In this document: in pieces, positions 11,430 through 23,139 of the stretch | Layout of the letters: every line of letters starts with the position of its first letter | Position numbering within the stretch: the first letter of the stretch is position 1 | Source: Spirodela intermedia | Lineage: Eukaryota > Streptophyta > Magnoliopsida > Alismatales > Araceae | DNA: 64,000 bases | Direction of reading: 5' to 3' | NCBI GenBank assembly: GCA_902729315.2 | Contig: LR746277.1 | Span: 2,547,001-2,611,000 of the forward strand | Notes under the pieces: model-generated | What the model saw: the letters and a program-made list of their open reading frames with translations, nothing else | What the model was told of the DNA's origin: nothing | Databases searched by the model: none | Position numbers and translations under genes: made by a program

Positions 11430-12824
11430 GTTACCAAGGAGTTCATCGCCCCAGCTTTGAAGTTATGGTGGCGGTGAGGTCTCTTCTCGCGGGCCACGTA
11501 GACGAGGGTCGGCAGTGGGCGGCCGTCGACATCCACAGCATCCGGCTCTCTCCCATCGATCAGTATCTGTTGGTATATTTATTGATTTTGTTTTATTTTT
11601 AATTGTTTATAAAAATATAGGCACGAAAATAACTCAAGAGCCCAGGAAGATAAAAGATTGCTGAGAATGAGTTACCTGGACTATGGACTGGTGATCCCGA
11701 GAAGTGGTTCCCGGAAGCCATTCTAGGAATCCCTTGTGCTCTCCGCGGATGTCTTCCGGTATCCTTCCCAGCTCGGTGACCGTACGGATGTTCTCCTCCA
11801 TCTCCTTGTACAGTTTCTGCAGTAATTACGAATAATGGGAAGATAATATTGAGGAATTAATTAGCCATTCACGACCAATCGTCCAAAATATTACTATAAT
11901 TTTCAAATTAAATAGAGAATTGAAATACCATATTAACCATTTGTTGATATGTACAAATAATGGAAGGGATAGGAGAAAGTCAACCCAATGATCCAAAAAA
12001 GGACGGCCCGGATCACTAGATGTCGAAATTATGTGTCGGTGGGCGTTTCTATCTCTGTTAGGTTGAAAAAAGTCAAACCCTCCTCACTCGTCGAAACCAT
12101 GAGATGGGAGGAAGGGATCTTATAAAGAACTCCGACAGCATTATTACCTCGATGGCTCGCCGCTCGTCGGCGGCGGCGGTGGGCGGCGCCGCGGTGGCGG
12201 CGCGGAAGTAGGCGGCGGGCGAACGGGGCTCGACCTGGAACCGGCGGCAGAAGGGGATCCACTCCCGAGCGAAGCCCGCCGCCTGCAGGAGGGCGTAGAA
12301 GGTGAGCTCCGACCCGCCGTCGTCGGAGAGGTACACGCTGAGCTTCTCCGGCGGGTAGTCGTACGCCATGACCGACAGCACCGTGTTCATCACCAGCGCC
12401 GGCGGCTCGATCTTCGGGTCCGCCGTGCAAACGAACACGTCCACCGTCGGCAACTCCTCTTTGTACCTTCTTCCTCCCTCCCCCGTTAGATAGATAGATA
12501 GAGAGGGTAAGAGAAAGGCGGAGAAAGAGAGGGAGATGGGTACCTTTGGGAGAGGCGATTCTTGAAGGTTTGGCGGCGGGAGGGGCTCCAGCGGACGGAC
12601 TGAGTGAGGAGCCAGTAAAGGCCGAACCAGACGTCGGCGGCGAGCAGGGCTATCCAAGCCCACTTTGCTCCGCCCTCCGCCGGGATGTGGGTAGCTCTGT
12701 AAGCCCAGATAAGAGAGATTCCCACCAACACTGAACCCGCGAAGAGCCTGTACCCCTGCCGCCCCTCCGCCGCCGTGGTCTCAAAGAGGGCCCCGCCACC
12801 ACCGTCTCGCCCCTCCGTTCCCAT
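9093..12824 (-). CDS. CSLE: Cellulose synthase-like protein E (CslE), GT2 family
   Basis: Eight exons: 12824-12544, 12466-12148, 11816-11676, 11566-11435, 11319-11107, 10587-10360, 10103-9756 and 9674-9093. They join in frame to 747 residues, normal for CslE. Two N-terminal membrane helices (about 27-45 and 55-75) precede the cytosolic GT-A domain. Catalytic signatures are present: DDGG (142-145), DCD (308-310), ED in PVEDVITG (448-449) and QHKRW (487-491). About six C-terminal helices follow. The family processes UDP-sugars into a polysaccharide at the Golgi or ER; the CslE product is not established. The N-terminal block [16 protein letters not shown] is CslE-specific rather than CslG or CesA. 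Introns are full of repeats: (CAT)n in intron 4, stacked repeats in intron 5 and GA/GATA tracts in intron 6. A TATA box lies about 40 bp upstream of the ATG. Confidence 0.95.
10104..10359. repeat. GA/GATA microsatellite-filled CslE intron 6
   Basis: Most of this 256-bp intron is low-complexity (GA)n, (GATA)n and AGACAGAT-like sequence, broken by CACCTGCGGATCATTATGGG, which repeats part of the segment near its 3' splice site (GCCCGGATCATTCTTTCC). Confidence 0.8.
10715..10788 (+). repeat. Dispersed repeat, copy B
   Basis: A 5'-shortened copy starting AGCCCGGGGAAAACTAGA and ending TCCAAAAATCTG. It lies in CslE intron 5. Confidence 0.8.
10855..10937 (+). repeat. Dispersed repeat, copy C
   Basis: A full copy starting AGGTGGTGTCGAGCCCGGGG and ending GCCCAAAAATCTG, then (CT)n. 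It lies in CslE intron 5. Confidence 0.85.
10969..11049 (+). repeat. Dispersed repeat, copy D, with a partial copy E at 11072-11097
   Basis: Starts AGGTGGCGTCGGGCCCGG and ends GCCCAAAACTCT, followed by a CT tract. A head fragment (GTTGGCGTGCAACCCGGGG) then abuts CslE exon 5. The C-to-D period is about 114 bp. Confidence 0.85.
11369..11429 (+). repeat. (ATG)n microsatellite in CslE intron 4
   Basis: About 20 uninterrupted ATG units (CAT on the gene strand). They begin a few bases inside the 5' splice site of a 115-bp intron and make up about half of it. Confidence 0.95.
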
Positions 12825-12862
12825 CTCTCTCTCTCTCGCTTTCTCTTGCTCTCTATTCGCCT

Positions 12863-12870
12863 CTTATATA
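12863..12870 (-). promoter_or_regulatory. TATA box of the CslE gene
   Basis: The minus strand reads CCTATATAAGAGG, the only good TATA box close to the CslE start. Its distance of about 40 bp from the ATG implies a 5' UTR of only about 10-15 nt if it is used. Confidence 0.6.
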
Positions 12871-13966
12871 GGCCAAGTTCGGACTAGTATCCTTGCACAT
12901 CTCGAGGAGAAGCCGGAGAAAGGTTTCGCGTTGACCAGATGATCAGAGGATCCGCCGCCGGGGTGATGGGGGAAAGTGCGGGCTGCCAGGAGGCGCGAGA
13001 GTTTGGACAGGTGGCTAGATGACGTCATGCCACGCATGCCCTTGCATCATTCAGAATCCGATAAGATGCCAGTTTTGGGTCGGTTCGGATTCACCCTGGT
13101 TGGACACGTGTTCGGGCGACAAAGACGTGCTCTGACGTCAGTAAGCACCATTTTACTGCCGTATCTTACTAATTATACTTGTATCAATAATACTTGCTCA
13201 AATACCCCCCTTTGGTCATCAGTCAACGGCTAATTTACCAAAACAACCCTTTTCGAACCTTTTACTCGTGTCTGACTGAAATTTTCTAACAACGCATGAT
13301 TTCATAAATAAATAAATAAATAAATAAATAAAAGAGCCGATGTCTAAGATAGCCTCTGCCACCACTTACCACCCCCCTACCACTTACGGAAAACGGCACA
13401 CGAGAAGAGCTGTTATGATCAGACATAGTCAACGCATAATCAGAGGCTTTGTTGCAGATCACAGTGATCAGCTATGAGCTTCCAAGTCAACTCAATAGCA
13501 GAATATAGCCCTATAGAGTAATGTCTGGATGATTTTTTGTTGGCGGATGAGGTAAGCTGGTCAACGATTATTTAAGAGAGGTAAAAGTCAAAATTTATGG
13601 GGCACATACATATATATGCGTATATACACGTATATATGTGATAAGGATTGGAATAATTTCCCATTTATTGAATCTCACTACATCCATATAACGTGTGCAG
13701 ATACAAAGTCCACCATAAGCTGTCAGTTCATTAAGTCAACCATGCGTCATTGCTGCATAATAATTCTAGGAGAAAATTAGGGGGGGGAGGGTTCCCCCAA
13801 AGAAGGATGACTGAGGGGGTTGACTTGGTGGGTCGTGAAGGTGACAGGCAGATAATAGGAGATGATCTATAAGGGGAAGATACCTTAAAAAGGAATAAAT
13901 GGGTGGAGAAGCAAAGAGAGCTCCTGGAGAGCAGTGAAAACAGGAGCCAAAAAAAGAAAAATCAGT

Positions 13967-14027
<61 letters not shown>

Positions 14028-14189
14028 CCAACTGAAGAAAAGGGCGACTATGGATTTTTATCTTTTTTTTTTTTTTTTTTGGGTGCTGCTGCTGCTTGGG
14101 GCAAGAGGAGAGTTGCAAAGATGGAGGGCAAAAATTGAAGAAGATATAAGAGTGTTACAGAATGATTCTAGAGAGAGAGAGAGCCGATT
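12871..14189. other. Intergenic: CslE upstream region and LCYB 3' flank
   Basis: No gene seen. It has TGACGTCA-type boxes (about 13020 and 13135), an (AAAT)n run at about 13302-13332, a (GA)n tract at 13970-14024 and a poly-T run near 14065. Repeated GTCAAC/TTGAC (W-box-like) words are common. Confidence 0.5.
13970..14024 (+). repeat. (GA)n microsatellite
   Basis: About 27 perfect GA units just downstream of the LCYB stop codon. Confidence 0.95.
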
Positions 14190-15671
14190 CTATTCTCTTT
14201 CTCTGATCAAGTTATTTATCATGTTCACCAAGGGGAGCGTACCTTTGGCCATGATCTCCAGCTTGGAGACGTTGGAGGCTTGAGAGAAGAGGGAGAGCCC
14301 GAAGAAGACGAGCTCGGGGAGAAAGAGCCTGGAAGACAGGAACCCGTGCCAGTAGCGGGGCTCCAGGTCGAAGAAGGCGTCAAAGAATCTCCTGGTTCCT
14401 TGCAGATCGAGCTTCAGGAGGATATCCATGCCGAAGCAGAAGAACTCCCTCTGGCGCCGCCGCTCAATGGGCCAGAGCTCCTTCCACACCGCCGCAGAGA
14501 GGTCGTCCCCGGCGAGCCCCCCGCCGCCGCCGAGGTAGCTGACGATGGAGCTCGCCACCACCGGCGCCGCAGCCAGAGTCCTCGCCACCATGTACCCGGT
14601 GGAGGGATGGACCATGCCGGCGGTGCCGCCGATGCCCAGAACTCTCTGAGGCAGCACAGGGAGTGGCCCTCCCATAGGGATGATGCACCTTTCGTCTTCC
14701 TCGATACTCTTCACCCTGATGCCCAGATGCCTCAACCTGGCCACCATCCTCTCCTGAATGTCCTCCATTTGCAGACCAGGGCGAGCCACCAGGGAGGTCT
14801 CCTCGAGGAAGATCCTATCCGAGGAGAAGGGCATGGCGTAGAGGAAGGTGGGCACCTTCCCATTCTTCTCCTTCAGTTCCTTCTTCCCTGCGAGATGAGA
14901 ATCCCTCCAGTCCATGAACAGCATCTTGTCGAGCTCGAATGGGTGCTCCTCCACCTCTGCGAGGATGCCGTAGGCCACCTGGTAGCCGGGATTGTAGGGC
15001 TTGTCGTACTGAACCAGGCAGCGGGAGAATCCGGTTGCGTCGAGAACCAGGCGCGCCGCCACGGCGGCGCCGTCGCTGCAGAGGAGGGACGAGGAGAACT
15101 CGCCGTGGGTCACCTTCACGACCTTGGCCTGGTGGAAGGTGACGCCATGGGAGACGCATCTGTTCATCATCTTCATCTTGAGCTGCTTCCGGTTGACGCG
15201 GGCGTAGGGGCGGTCGAGGAGCTTCTTGGTAGCGTCGTCGACATGGACGACGGCGGCAGGCCAGGTGGTGTCGAGGCAATCCAGGAGGTCCATGGCGGCG
15301 AACTCGTCGACCCAGACGCCGTAGTTGTTGGGCCAAATGATCTGCGGAGAAGGGTCGATGCAGCAGACGGAGAGGCCCTGCTCGGCGACCAGCTGCGCCA
15401 CCGCGAGGCCCGCTGGGCCGCCGCCGACGACGGCGAGGTCGAGGGTCTTGCCCATGGAGTGGTCGTATTTGGGGAGCTCGAAGTCGAGCTTCTCCTTCTT
15501 CATCTCCGGCAGGAGCTCCAGGAGGGCGCCGCGGCTGGCGATGGCGCAGACCCTCTTAGACCAGCCCCCGGCGGTCACGCGGGCGCCGCCGTGAGTTCGC
15601 CGCCTCTCCGGCAGGCCCTGCATCTGGTGGAGCAGCTCGACGCTGCGGTGGGTTCTGAGCAGAGTCTCCAT
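14190..15671 (-). CDS. LCYB: Lycopene beta-cyclase, chloroplastic
   Basis: A single-exon gene of 493 residues. It cyclises both ends of lycopene to beta-ionone rings, giving beta-carotene in the plastid. Residues 1 to about 70 form the transit region, starting METLLRTH as in other plant LCYBs. The dinucleotide-binding motif DLAVVGGGPAGLAVAQ is at 78-93, MDWRDSH at 253-259, and the catalytic FLEET motif at 288-292. The C-terminus ASN-x-SKLEIMAKGTLPLVNMINN is LCYB-like. The close relatives capsanthin synthase and neoxanthin synthase share these motifs; the N-terminus and C-terminus favour LCYB. Upstream on the minus strand, CCGGGAG|GTAATT near 15906 and TTCTCCTTCAG near 15816 suggest a short 5'-UTR intron. 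GC content is high throughout, unlike IGPS or WEB in the same window. The ATG at 15671 gives the family's usual N-terminus. Confidence 0.95.
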   Translation of the reverse strand: METLLRTHRSVELLHQMQGLPERRRTHGGARVTAGGWSKRVCAIASRGALLELLPEMKKEKLDFELPKYDHSMGKTLDLAVVGGGPAGLAVAQLVAEQGLSVCCIDPSPQIIWPNNYGVWVDEFAAMDLLDCLDTTWPAAVVHVDDATKKLLDRPYARVNRKQLKMKMMNRCVSHGVTFHQAKVVKVTHGEFSSSLLCSDGAAVAARLVLDATGFSRCLVQYDKPYNPGYQVAYGILAEVEEHPFELDKMLFMDWRDSHLAGKKELKEKNGKVPTFLYAMPFSSDRIFLEETSLVARPGLQMEDIQERMVARLRHLGIRVKSIEEDERCIIPMGGPLPVLPQRVLGIGGTAGMVHPSTGYMVARTLAAAPVVASSIVSYLGGGGGLAGDDLSAAVWKELWPIERRRQREFFCFGMDILLKLDLQGTRRFFDAFFDLEPRYWHGFLSSRLFLPELVFFGLSLFSQASNVSKLEIMAKGTLPLVNMINNLIRERE

Positions 15672-16833
15672 TGAATCCCAAGCTCGGGAAGACGACGAAT
15701 CCCTCCTTTGGAGAGTGCTTCCGATCCGCAGTGGAAATCACGGAGAATCTGGAAGAAACTCAGATCGAAACACGAACCGAGACGAATCCGGAGCAGCGCA
15801 GGAGCCGACGAACTGAAGGAGAATCAATCACGAATCAAAATCCTCAGAGAAACACCGGAACAAGAAGAAGAAGTGCCTAATCCGAATAGGGTTCGGGCGA
15901 ATTACCTCCCGGGGATCGCTCTGGATGAGCAAGCAACGGCCGCCTGCTCATCTGCTACGACGAGAGCCCAGAGAGCAGGAGGAGGGGGTGGGGGAGAGAA
16001 AAGAGGCGTCTTTTCTCTGTCTGGCTGCCGTGTGAGGAAGGAGGACCAATGAAGGGAGGAAGGGGACAGACATGGATGGCCCTGGCCCTCTCACTTGCCT
16101 TCTGTAGACATGACCTTATCTACGCCACAAGACAGTGGGACGGCCCACACCGCCTCCACCATTGTTTGTTAAAAAATAACACCCTTTCTTATGTTCTTGA
16201 TAAATTATTCTAATTGGTATTCTTTTTCTTAGGACCACATGCATCTATCTATTATTATTATGATTATTATAGTTACTTGTGTTAATTAATGCGCATACAT
16301 TAAAATCGCTTGATGACTATTTTATTGATATATATTTTCGATTTTTCTATAAAAAAATATTACTCTAAATTGGAGCCCTTCACGCACTGAGGTTAAAACT
16401 GCTTTTTTATTTTTAATAATATAATATTTTGTAGGAAAATAAATAAACCAATCAATCAGTTGAATACCGATTTTCTGATAATCTGAAAGGATTTTTTGGA
16501 AATGAGTTCCTTCGAGTTGTAAGAGAATGAATCAAAATTAATGAATAAATTGTGTTGACTCAAAACATGGACCACCAAATCCTTAATAAGAGCTAATCAT
16601 AAATATTTATGTATAATCCAACCACCCAATAATAAGAACAGTATCGTGTATATAATAAAAAAATCAATAATTAACGTATAATATTTTGCATGTTGAAAAT
16701 AGATATTAATCCTTATTTATAGACAAGACCATGCAAATTCTGAAATCACCAGTATCTCTTACTATGTTGAACCCGGAAAAACCCCAAAGATTGCATTTTT
16801 GGACCACACCCTCGTGAAGACCAGGATCAATTC

Positions 16834-16924
<91 letters not shown>

Positions 16925-19900
16925 TGGGTACCTGGAGTTATGATTCATATGAAAAAACTCAGATCCAAGTGAAGAGATCATGCCAAATTGGGGTTGTGGT
17001 GGTCTCCAAGTTTTTGCTTTGATTTTTTGGGGTAAAAATACTGAAAAAGGACAACAGGGGAGCAAAAGAGCCCACACTAGTCACTAGACTCTACCCTCAA
17101 CCTCTAGATATCCACCGACGCCGTGTCCCCCACAAGCGCCACCTCCTCTTTGTTCTTATCCAAGTATTCCCTCTCCGGCAAAGGGGAGCCACATGATACC
17201 ACGTGGCACAAGCTGGGAGGAGAAAAGTCAAATGATGACGCAATGCCCACGTCAGCGAATGACCTGCCCTCTTTGCTCCTTTCTGCACAGTTTAGCTGCC
17301 CTGGAGTCCGACAGGAGAAACCGCACTTAATATCATGTTTTTACGACTCCTCGGCCTCAGCTGATGCCAGCAAGGATGTCTTAATCAGGCACTCATCAGC
17401 TGATACAAAGAATCGACGGCTGACAACCATCATGGACGATCGACAAATCAGAGCTAAGGGGGGTTGATTCAAGGGGTCGACCCACATCAGCCTCATCGGG
17501 CCTTCCTCTAGAGAGAGAGAGAGAGAGAGAGAGAGGAACAAGAGAACAAGAGAACAAGAGAACTTGGGATTTTTGGGCGGGTTTAGATCCCCAATCACAG
17601 TTCAAGTACAACAAGAGAACACCTTAATGAGATAATACCCAAAAAAAGTAAGGTAGATCTTGGAAAGTGAGGCTCCAAAGACATGTAACACCTGAAACTG
17701 CTGGTAAATCAGCAGCCATCAGCTGATCATCGTCGTGTCCAAAGAGCAAACACTGCTGATTGCCTGTTGGGTCTGGGAAGTTCTATAAAATATTTCCATC
17801 TAAAGACACCGAAGGTGGTCTAGTAGTACAGCCAGGACCCTGAAGGCAAAAATAGAAATAAGAATATTAGGAAAAAAAAATCAAGGGTTTTGCCCACTTT
17901 ATTGGCAGATATTAGAGGAAAGTAGCATAAACCAGGAGAAGAGAAAGACTTGGGAAAACCACGAGCCAACATGATAGTATACTGTGACTGACAGGCATTT
18001 GTCTACTTCTCTGGTTTTAGCTTCTTAATGATTGGTCTGTGATCAATATACTGTGATTGGTCAACCCTTCCTAGATAGACATATACTTGAATTTATTTCT
18101 ATAATGGGGGTAGTATTCCCTCGGTAGTGCCAGCTTATTCAGTTCACAGCCACATAAAAATGGTATATTACCTGCTTAAGTAGTAGGAAGAAAGGGGAAT
18201 AGGTGAACAAATATAGGGTAAGCATCTCGGATTCAGTGGCTAGTTACTAACCTTGAAGAGGGAATATTGAAAAGAATGATCATTTCTCGCAGGAACAAAA
18301 ACAGAAAAAAAAAAAAAAAAGTATGCAAGACAAAAGAGGGAGTAGTTAGGGAGCCTAGATATTGACAAATATGGGATCGACATTCATATTGTTAATCATT
18401 AATAGCATGCCAAACCGAGCTATCAGGAAAGATTTATGATTCAGCACACATGGGATGAGGGGTGGCATGAATTCTGGATGACTGTGAAGGTAATTGTTGT
18501 CGATTCCCATATTATGGAATGAGGTCAAGCGATGAAAAGGGAATGTGAAAAGTCACTAGGGGTATGAGCTTGATGTCGAGGAAAATATCAACCCATACAT
18601 ACTAAACATTTAATCAAGGTTTTTACTATATTTATCTGTTTATATCCTAAAGATCTTGTAAAATATATATTTCAACAGGAAATGGTCCTAGTTTGAAATT
18701 TCTGAATGGTAATTATCTATGGATCATGAGGGGAGTAAGAGAATAATATCGAACAATCGTTACTAAAAAAAAAACGAAGAGAGCTTATAGATAACGCAAA
18801 GCTGAATTACTGTTCATGTTTAGATGCTCTTTGTAAAATATCAATTAATAAGGAAAACATGTAGATTTGAACATTATAGTTGCTTCATCAATCTGGGGTT
18901 ATTCTCCACAGACGAAGTGATCCATCCAGGATTAATAGAAAGCCTCTCTATGAAGGTAATATAGAGGCAGTTATATTCTCCTGAAGGCATTAGATAAGAA
19001 TGAACATCATGCTACAATTTCCAGGAAGTTCAAAGCAGCACTATTGTTAAAAAATAACAGGCCCATAATTTCGTCCGAGTATCTTAAGGAATTTTAAATA
19101 TTTTATCTAAGTACAGGTTTTTTAACTGTAGTCAACTTCATTCTTCAATTCATGAACTGTGCATTCCCCATCTGATTTAGAAGAAGAAAATAGATGATTT
19201 TTTCCCAATTAATAGCTCATTTTATAGACCATGAGGTAATCTCTCAGCAATGTATTCACCCAAGCAGGGTAACTAAAGTTCTAAGATGGTTAGCAAATAA
19301 ATCAGAGCAACGGACAAAATGGTCCTAAAGTGCACTCTACACTTTCTTCTTTGGGATCGGCCGCACTTTTAAGGTAACTTTTTTTCCTGGGTCACCTTCC
19401 TACGTTCATCAATCACTTCAGATGTCCTTTCTCAATTGTTGCCAGAATTGGGCTGATGCATAAACTTTCAAATGGGTCAAGATAAACTCTAAGGGGAAAT
19501 TATTCTTCAAAAATATTGGGAGATGTGAATGTTAAACTGGATATGAATCTACTGTCCTTCGAGTTAAACAATTTCTTGCCCCATACTTCGCCATCACCAG
19601 GCCCCAAGAGGAGGAATTATTCACCAGCTGTGAAAGAGCGCAAAATCACTCTAAGACGATTAAAAAGGCGCTATGAAGTGCTTGATTTTTCCATCTGCAA
19701 TATATTTGTGGGTATTCTACAAGGGGGGGATGATTTGTCATCTATAGAGACGCAAGGATCATTGTGACAAGTAGGGATGTAAACGCCTTGATGCATTTGA
19801 ATCAATAAAAAAGAAACACTTGTTAAATTAAATTTCGGAAACTTAAGCTAGTTAAGTACCACATTACTGCTCAATAAACTAGCATAACATTCAACTTTAG

Positions 19901-21089
19901 AAAAAAAAGAAGAAGACCGAAGTTGCCTTCACACTGGTCATGGTATTCACGATGTTTTAAACATTATAATTCAGATATAAAGAAAAATAAAACTAAATGA
20001 ACCCAGGGTATAAAATGTGTGTACTTGTGCATCTGTTATCACCCTTAAACAAACTCAGCATTGATTTTGTGTCAGCATAATTTTGACCAGCAATATCGAC
20101 ATCTTTTTTTTGTCATCATATCCAGATCTATCTAATTAATTAGCATTTCGTGGCATTAGTCATCAACACATGACATGAAAAAAAAAGTAAGACATCACTC
20201 TGTACTCCTGATTCTCAAGCATGGTCATATAAGGAAAGAAAGATCCATAGCAATAATCAAACTAGCTCGTTTACAATGACTACCACTGACAAAATTTTGG
20301 TGTAATATGCTGAAAGTGAAAACATGAGACAGAAAGCTAATTTATTTTGTCTTGGATCTCTCACATGCCACCATGCCCACGAGGCCAACACAGGAAACCA
20401 CTAAGCAAATATTTTCTTCATCCTACTGTAGTCTGGATCAATTATGAGTTCAGAAGCAAAAGTCAACGGTGACAACATCCGACAGTGATCTTCATCTATA
20501 AATCGTACCTTCCACTTAGAATACACTTTCAAGTTTTTCTGCAACTTAGAAAGTATTCTGGAAATTATGCACAGTAAAATCCCAGAAGAAAAACCTGAAA
20601 GTCACAGAGAGGTCGACGGAAGAAAGTAGGAAAAATTAAAGGAAGACAGAGACAATCGAACACCATTACAATTGGTAAACTCCATATATCGCTGTTTAAA
20701 CGAATTCGAGAGATAGAATGATGAACGCACCCCATAAGTCTTAGCAGAATCAATAAAATCCATTAGCCTTTCACCATGCGCGCCCAGTGCATGTCAACAC
20801 AACACAAGACAACACAATCTAAGTATCCCTCTGTGCCGTTTTTGCTTCAGCATGCTAGTTCTGATTTCATATACAGAATATGATAGGAGCTAGCGGAAGA
20901 TCAGGAAGAACAGGAAACGAAGAATAATTCTGAAACGATCACAACAAAAATAAGAACCCTCCTCACCGCTGTTTCGATTGGAAGCTCTAAAATACTTGAC
21001 ATAAAACAAGAAAAAATTTAAGGAAATAAAATCAGTGCAAAACTTGCGGCTGCAACAAAATTCTGAAGAGATCACTCTGTACCTCCCCA
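15672..21089. other. 5.4-kb region without a recognised gene
   Basis: The first 300 bp are the LCYB 5' UTR and promoter. Then come an AT-rich stretch (16150-16720), an 87-bp (GA)n tract, a short GA tract at 17511-17536 and AT-rich sequence to 21089. Open frames here are under about 125 codons and match no family I know; one at 19516-19767 (84 codons with stop) is unsupported. No LTR, transposase or tRNA was recognised. A donor-like GGGGAG|GTACAG just after the stop of the downstream 2H-phosphoesterase gene hints that its 3' UTR may be spliced into this region. Confidence 0.4.
16835..16921 (+). repeat. (GA)n microsatellite, 87 bp
   Basis: About 43 perfect GA units, the longest such tract in the window. 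Confidence 0.95.
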
Positions 21090-21776
21090 TCATGCGTCGA
21101 GAACAGACCCAAGAGAGAAGGAGAAGACCTCGCGGACAGCAGGAGAAAATTCCACTATCCCGACATCCATTGTATACCCCGAAACGGGAAGCTTCAGGTC
21201 GCGCAGGATGCTGAAAGCCTCGGCAATCTTGTTCTTTGGCACATCCTGGGCCACCGCGCAGTGAGGCACCCAGGAGTCCGGTCGAAATTCCTCCCCGATT
21301 TCAACACCATCCTTCCTCAGTGCCTCGCAGAGCTGCGAATGTAGGCTCAACAGAGCAGCAGAAGGGGTGGGGGCGAGGAATAGCACGCCGCCATTTCCAC
21401 CGCCGCTTATGCTTCCATTGCCTCCCTTCCCGTCGGAAGAGGGCGTGACGGAGGGGAAGGTACCCACGAAGGAGAAGGTCAGCGGGAGCGGCTCGTGACG
21501 GGAGGCGAATGAACGGAGAGTGGGAAGGAGTTTCTGAGGTTCGATCAGCGGAGCGATGGCGGGAGGGAAGGAGAAGAGCGTGATGTGAGGGCGGGACTCG
21601 ATCTCGATGAGCTGCGTGCTGATCTGCCGGCGGGCGAGGACATTCCAGGCCTTGAGCACCTGGTTCTCCAGTGCCGGGTCGAAATAGAGCTCCACCGCGT
21701 ACCCACCCTTCAACCCCTGCTGCGCCGGCGCCGCCGGCGCCGCCGCCACAGGAGGAGGAGGAGGCTGCGACGTCAT
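21090..21776 (-). CDS. 2H phosphoesterase / 2'-5' RNA ligase-like (LigT) protein
   Basis: An intronless frame of 228 residues, taking the ATG at 21776; the frame extends six codons upstream without an ATG (first codon GTG). A Pro/Ala-rich N-terminus leads into the fold at KGGYAVELYFDPALENQV. The first 2H motif is RPHITLF (H64, T66). The second is WVPHCAVAQ (H172, A174), where the family norm is H-x-T/S. Members hydrolyse cyclic 2',3' phosphates or ligate RNA ends; plant homologues of this length are mostly uncharacterised. A low-complexity Gly/Ser loop lies at about 113-130. Strong similarity to plant 'RNA ligase/cyclic nucleotide phosphodiesterase family' proteins is recalled, not computed. 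Gene boundaries are firm apart from a possible 3'-UTR intron. Confidence 0.8.
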   Translation of the reverse strand: MTSQPPPPPVAAAPAAPAQQGLKGGYAVELYFDPALENQVLKAWNVLARRQISTQLIEIESRPHITLFSFPPAIAPLIEPQKLLPTLRSFASRHEPLPLTFSFVGTFPSVTPSSDGKGGNGSISGGGNGGVLFLAPTPSAALLSLHSQLCEALRKDGVEIGEEFRPDSWVPHCAVAQDVPKNKIAEAFSILRDLKLPVSGYTMDVGIVEFSPAVREVFSFSLGSVLDA

Positions 21777-23139
21777 CTCCCTCTCCACCGCCACGATCCT
21801 TCGCCGTCGATGCCAGAGACGGCGGCGGATAGAGCTCCGCGGAGCAGAAAGGAACCGTCTTTGTCGATCGGACCCTGAACCAGGGCAGGCCCCCCACTAT
21901 AATCGTGTTCGGTACTCGCCCAGAGCTTCTCGGCAGGTGCGGCTTCTTCCAAGGAAGTGATTTCCCACGCTTCCCTGAGCAACCTATCTTCGTTTATGAT
22001 GAACATAAAATCATAATAGAGAAATAACACTCGATAATCAGAAATATTAAATCTCCTCTTCCTTAATCTTGAGAAGTCCTTTCAGGTCCCGCCTGTGATG
22101 ACAGCAAGAGCTTCCTCTCCCGCAGAAAATTATTCCAGAAATGGTTCTAAAAATAGATAAATCAGTGAATAGATAACTAAATAAATTTGTAGAACGGAAA
22201 TCGTGATGAATGAATATTATTTTAAATACTCATTGCCTCAAATAAATAAAATACTATATACTTTTGCACAGAAAATAATGCAAAATATTCCTGCTGCTTT
22301 AATGAAATCTGAAAGATGTAATTTGTACTAGAAAATATTAAGGTTCTAGGGCAGCAGTTTGATGCCGAATGAGTGATCTCATTATCTCTTTGGCGAGAAA
22401 TGACTTCTGTTTTCAGTCATCCGCCTTTGATTATATGCTCTTTTTGTTCAATGATGAAGCCATTAGCTATTGGCTCTAGAGCTACTTTGAACACATTAAG
22501 AGAGCTGATTTTTCTGAATGGGAAACTGAAAAATTTGGACATAAAATTTGTTATCAAAGATAATAATGTAAAATAAAGCTAAACAAAATGATGTTCTTTG
22601 TGCAAGTGATGAATTCACCTTGCAAGCTTGGTGGTATATGCTGGGATATGAGATCAGAAAATTTCGATAGAGATGTTGGTTTTTACATATTTTCAATCAA
22701 GATAACATAGGAATCTACCCTGAATATAAGATTAATTGACCTCTGATGAAGATTTCTTTTGAAGTCATGTTGCATGAGAACTTACATGGTGATAGAAATC
22801 CACTATGAATTTGAGATCACAAGGTTCCATCACACTCCCCCCCTTCCCTTAGGGCTAGTGAGGACAGATTGAGTAAAAGTCAAACATGTTGACTTTTCTT
22901 TGAGATTATGATAAGCTCCTAATAATTTTCCACATTCCTAAGAATAAATTATCAAACATATCTCATATCCTCTGCCTGCTTAACTTTCCCATGCAACCAC
23001 TTGTTAGGAAAAAATGTGATGATTGTGAGAAGTGCTCAAATTCTAATGGTCATGCAACCCATTATCACTTAAGGCTTAGCAAGAAGAAGTGATCATACAT
23101 ATATTGGGAGTGTGAGGTCACTAGAAGCATCTCCTTTGA
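21777..23139. other. Intergenic, promoter of the 2H gene then AT-rich sequence
   Basis: The first 250 bp are GC-rich and probably promoter/5' UTR. The rest becomes AT-rich, with a poly-C run near 22845. It may include the unrecognised outer part of the gypsy LTR; no gene is seen. Confidence 0.45.

Noticed and set aside
11192..11602. Poly-His or poly-Met frames around 11.4 kb
   Set aside because: They are translations of the (ATG)n microsatellite inside intron 4.
14280..15674. 464-codon plus-strand frame opposite LCYB
   Set aside because: A shadow caused by high GC and few stops. The minus strand has a complete LCYB with all motifs.
19516..19767. 83-residue plus-strand frame
   Set aside because: No family match, no splice or promoter support and AT-rich surroundings.
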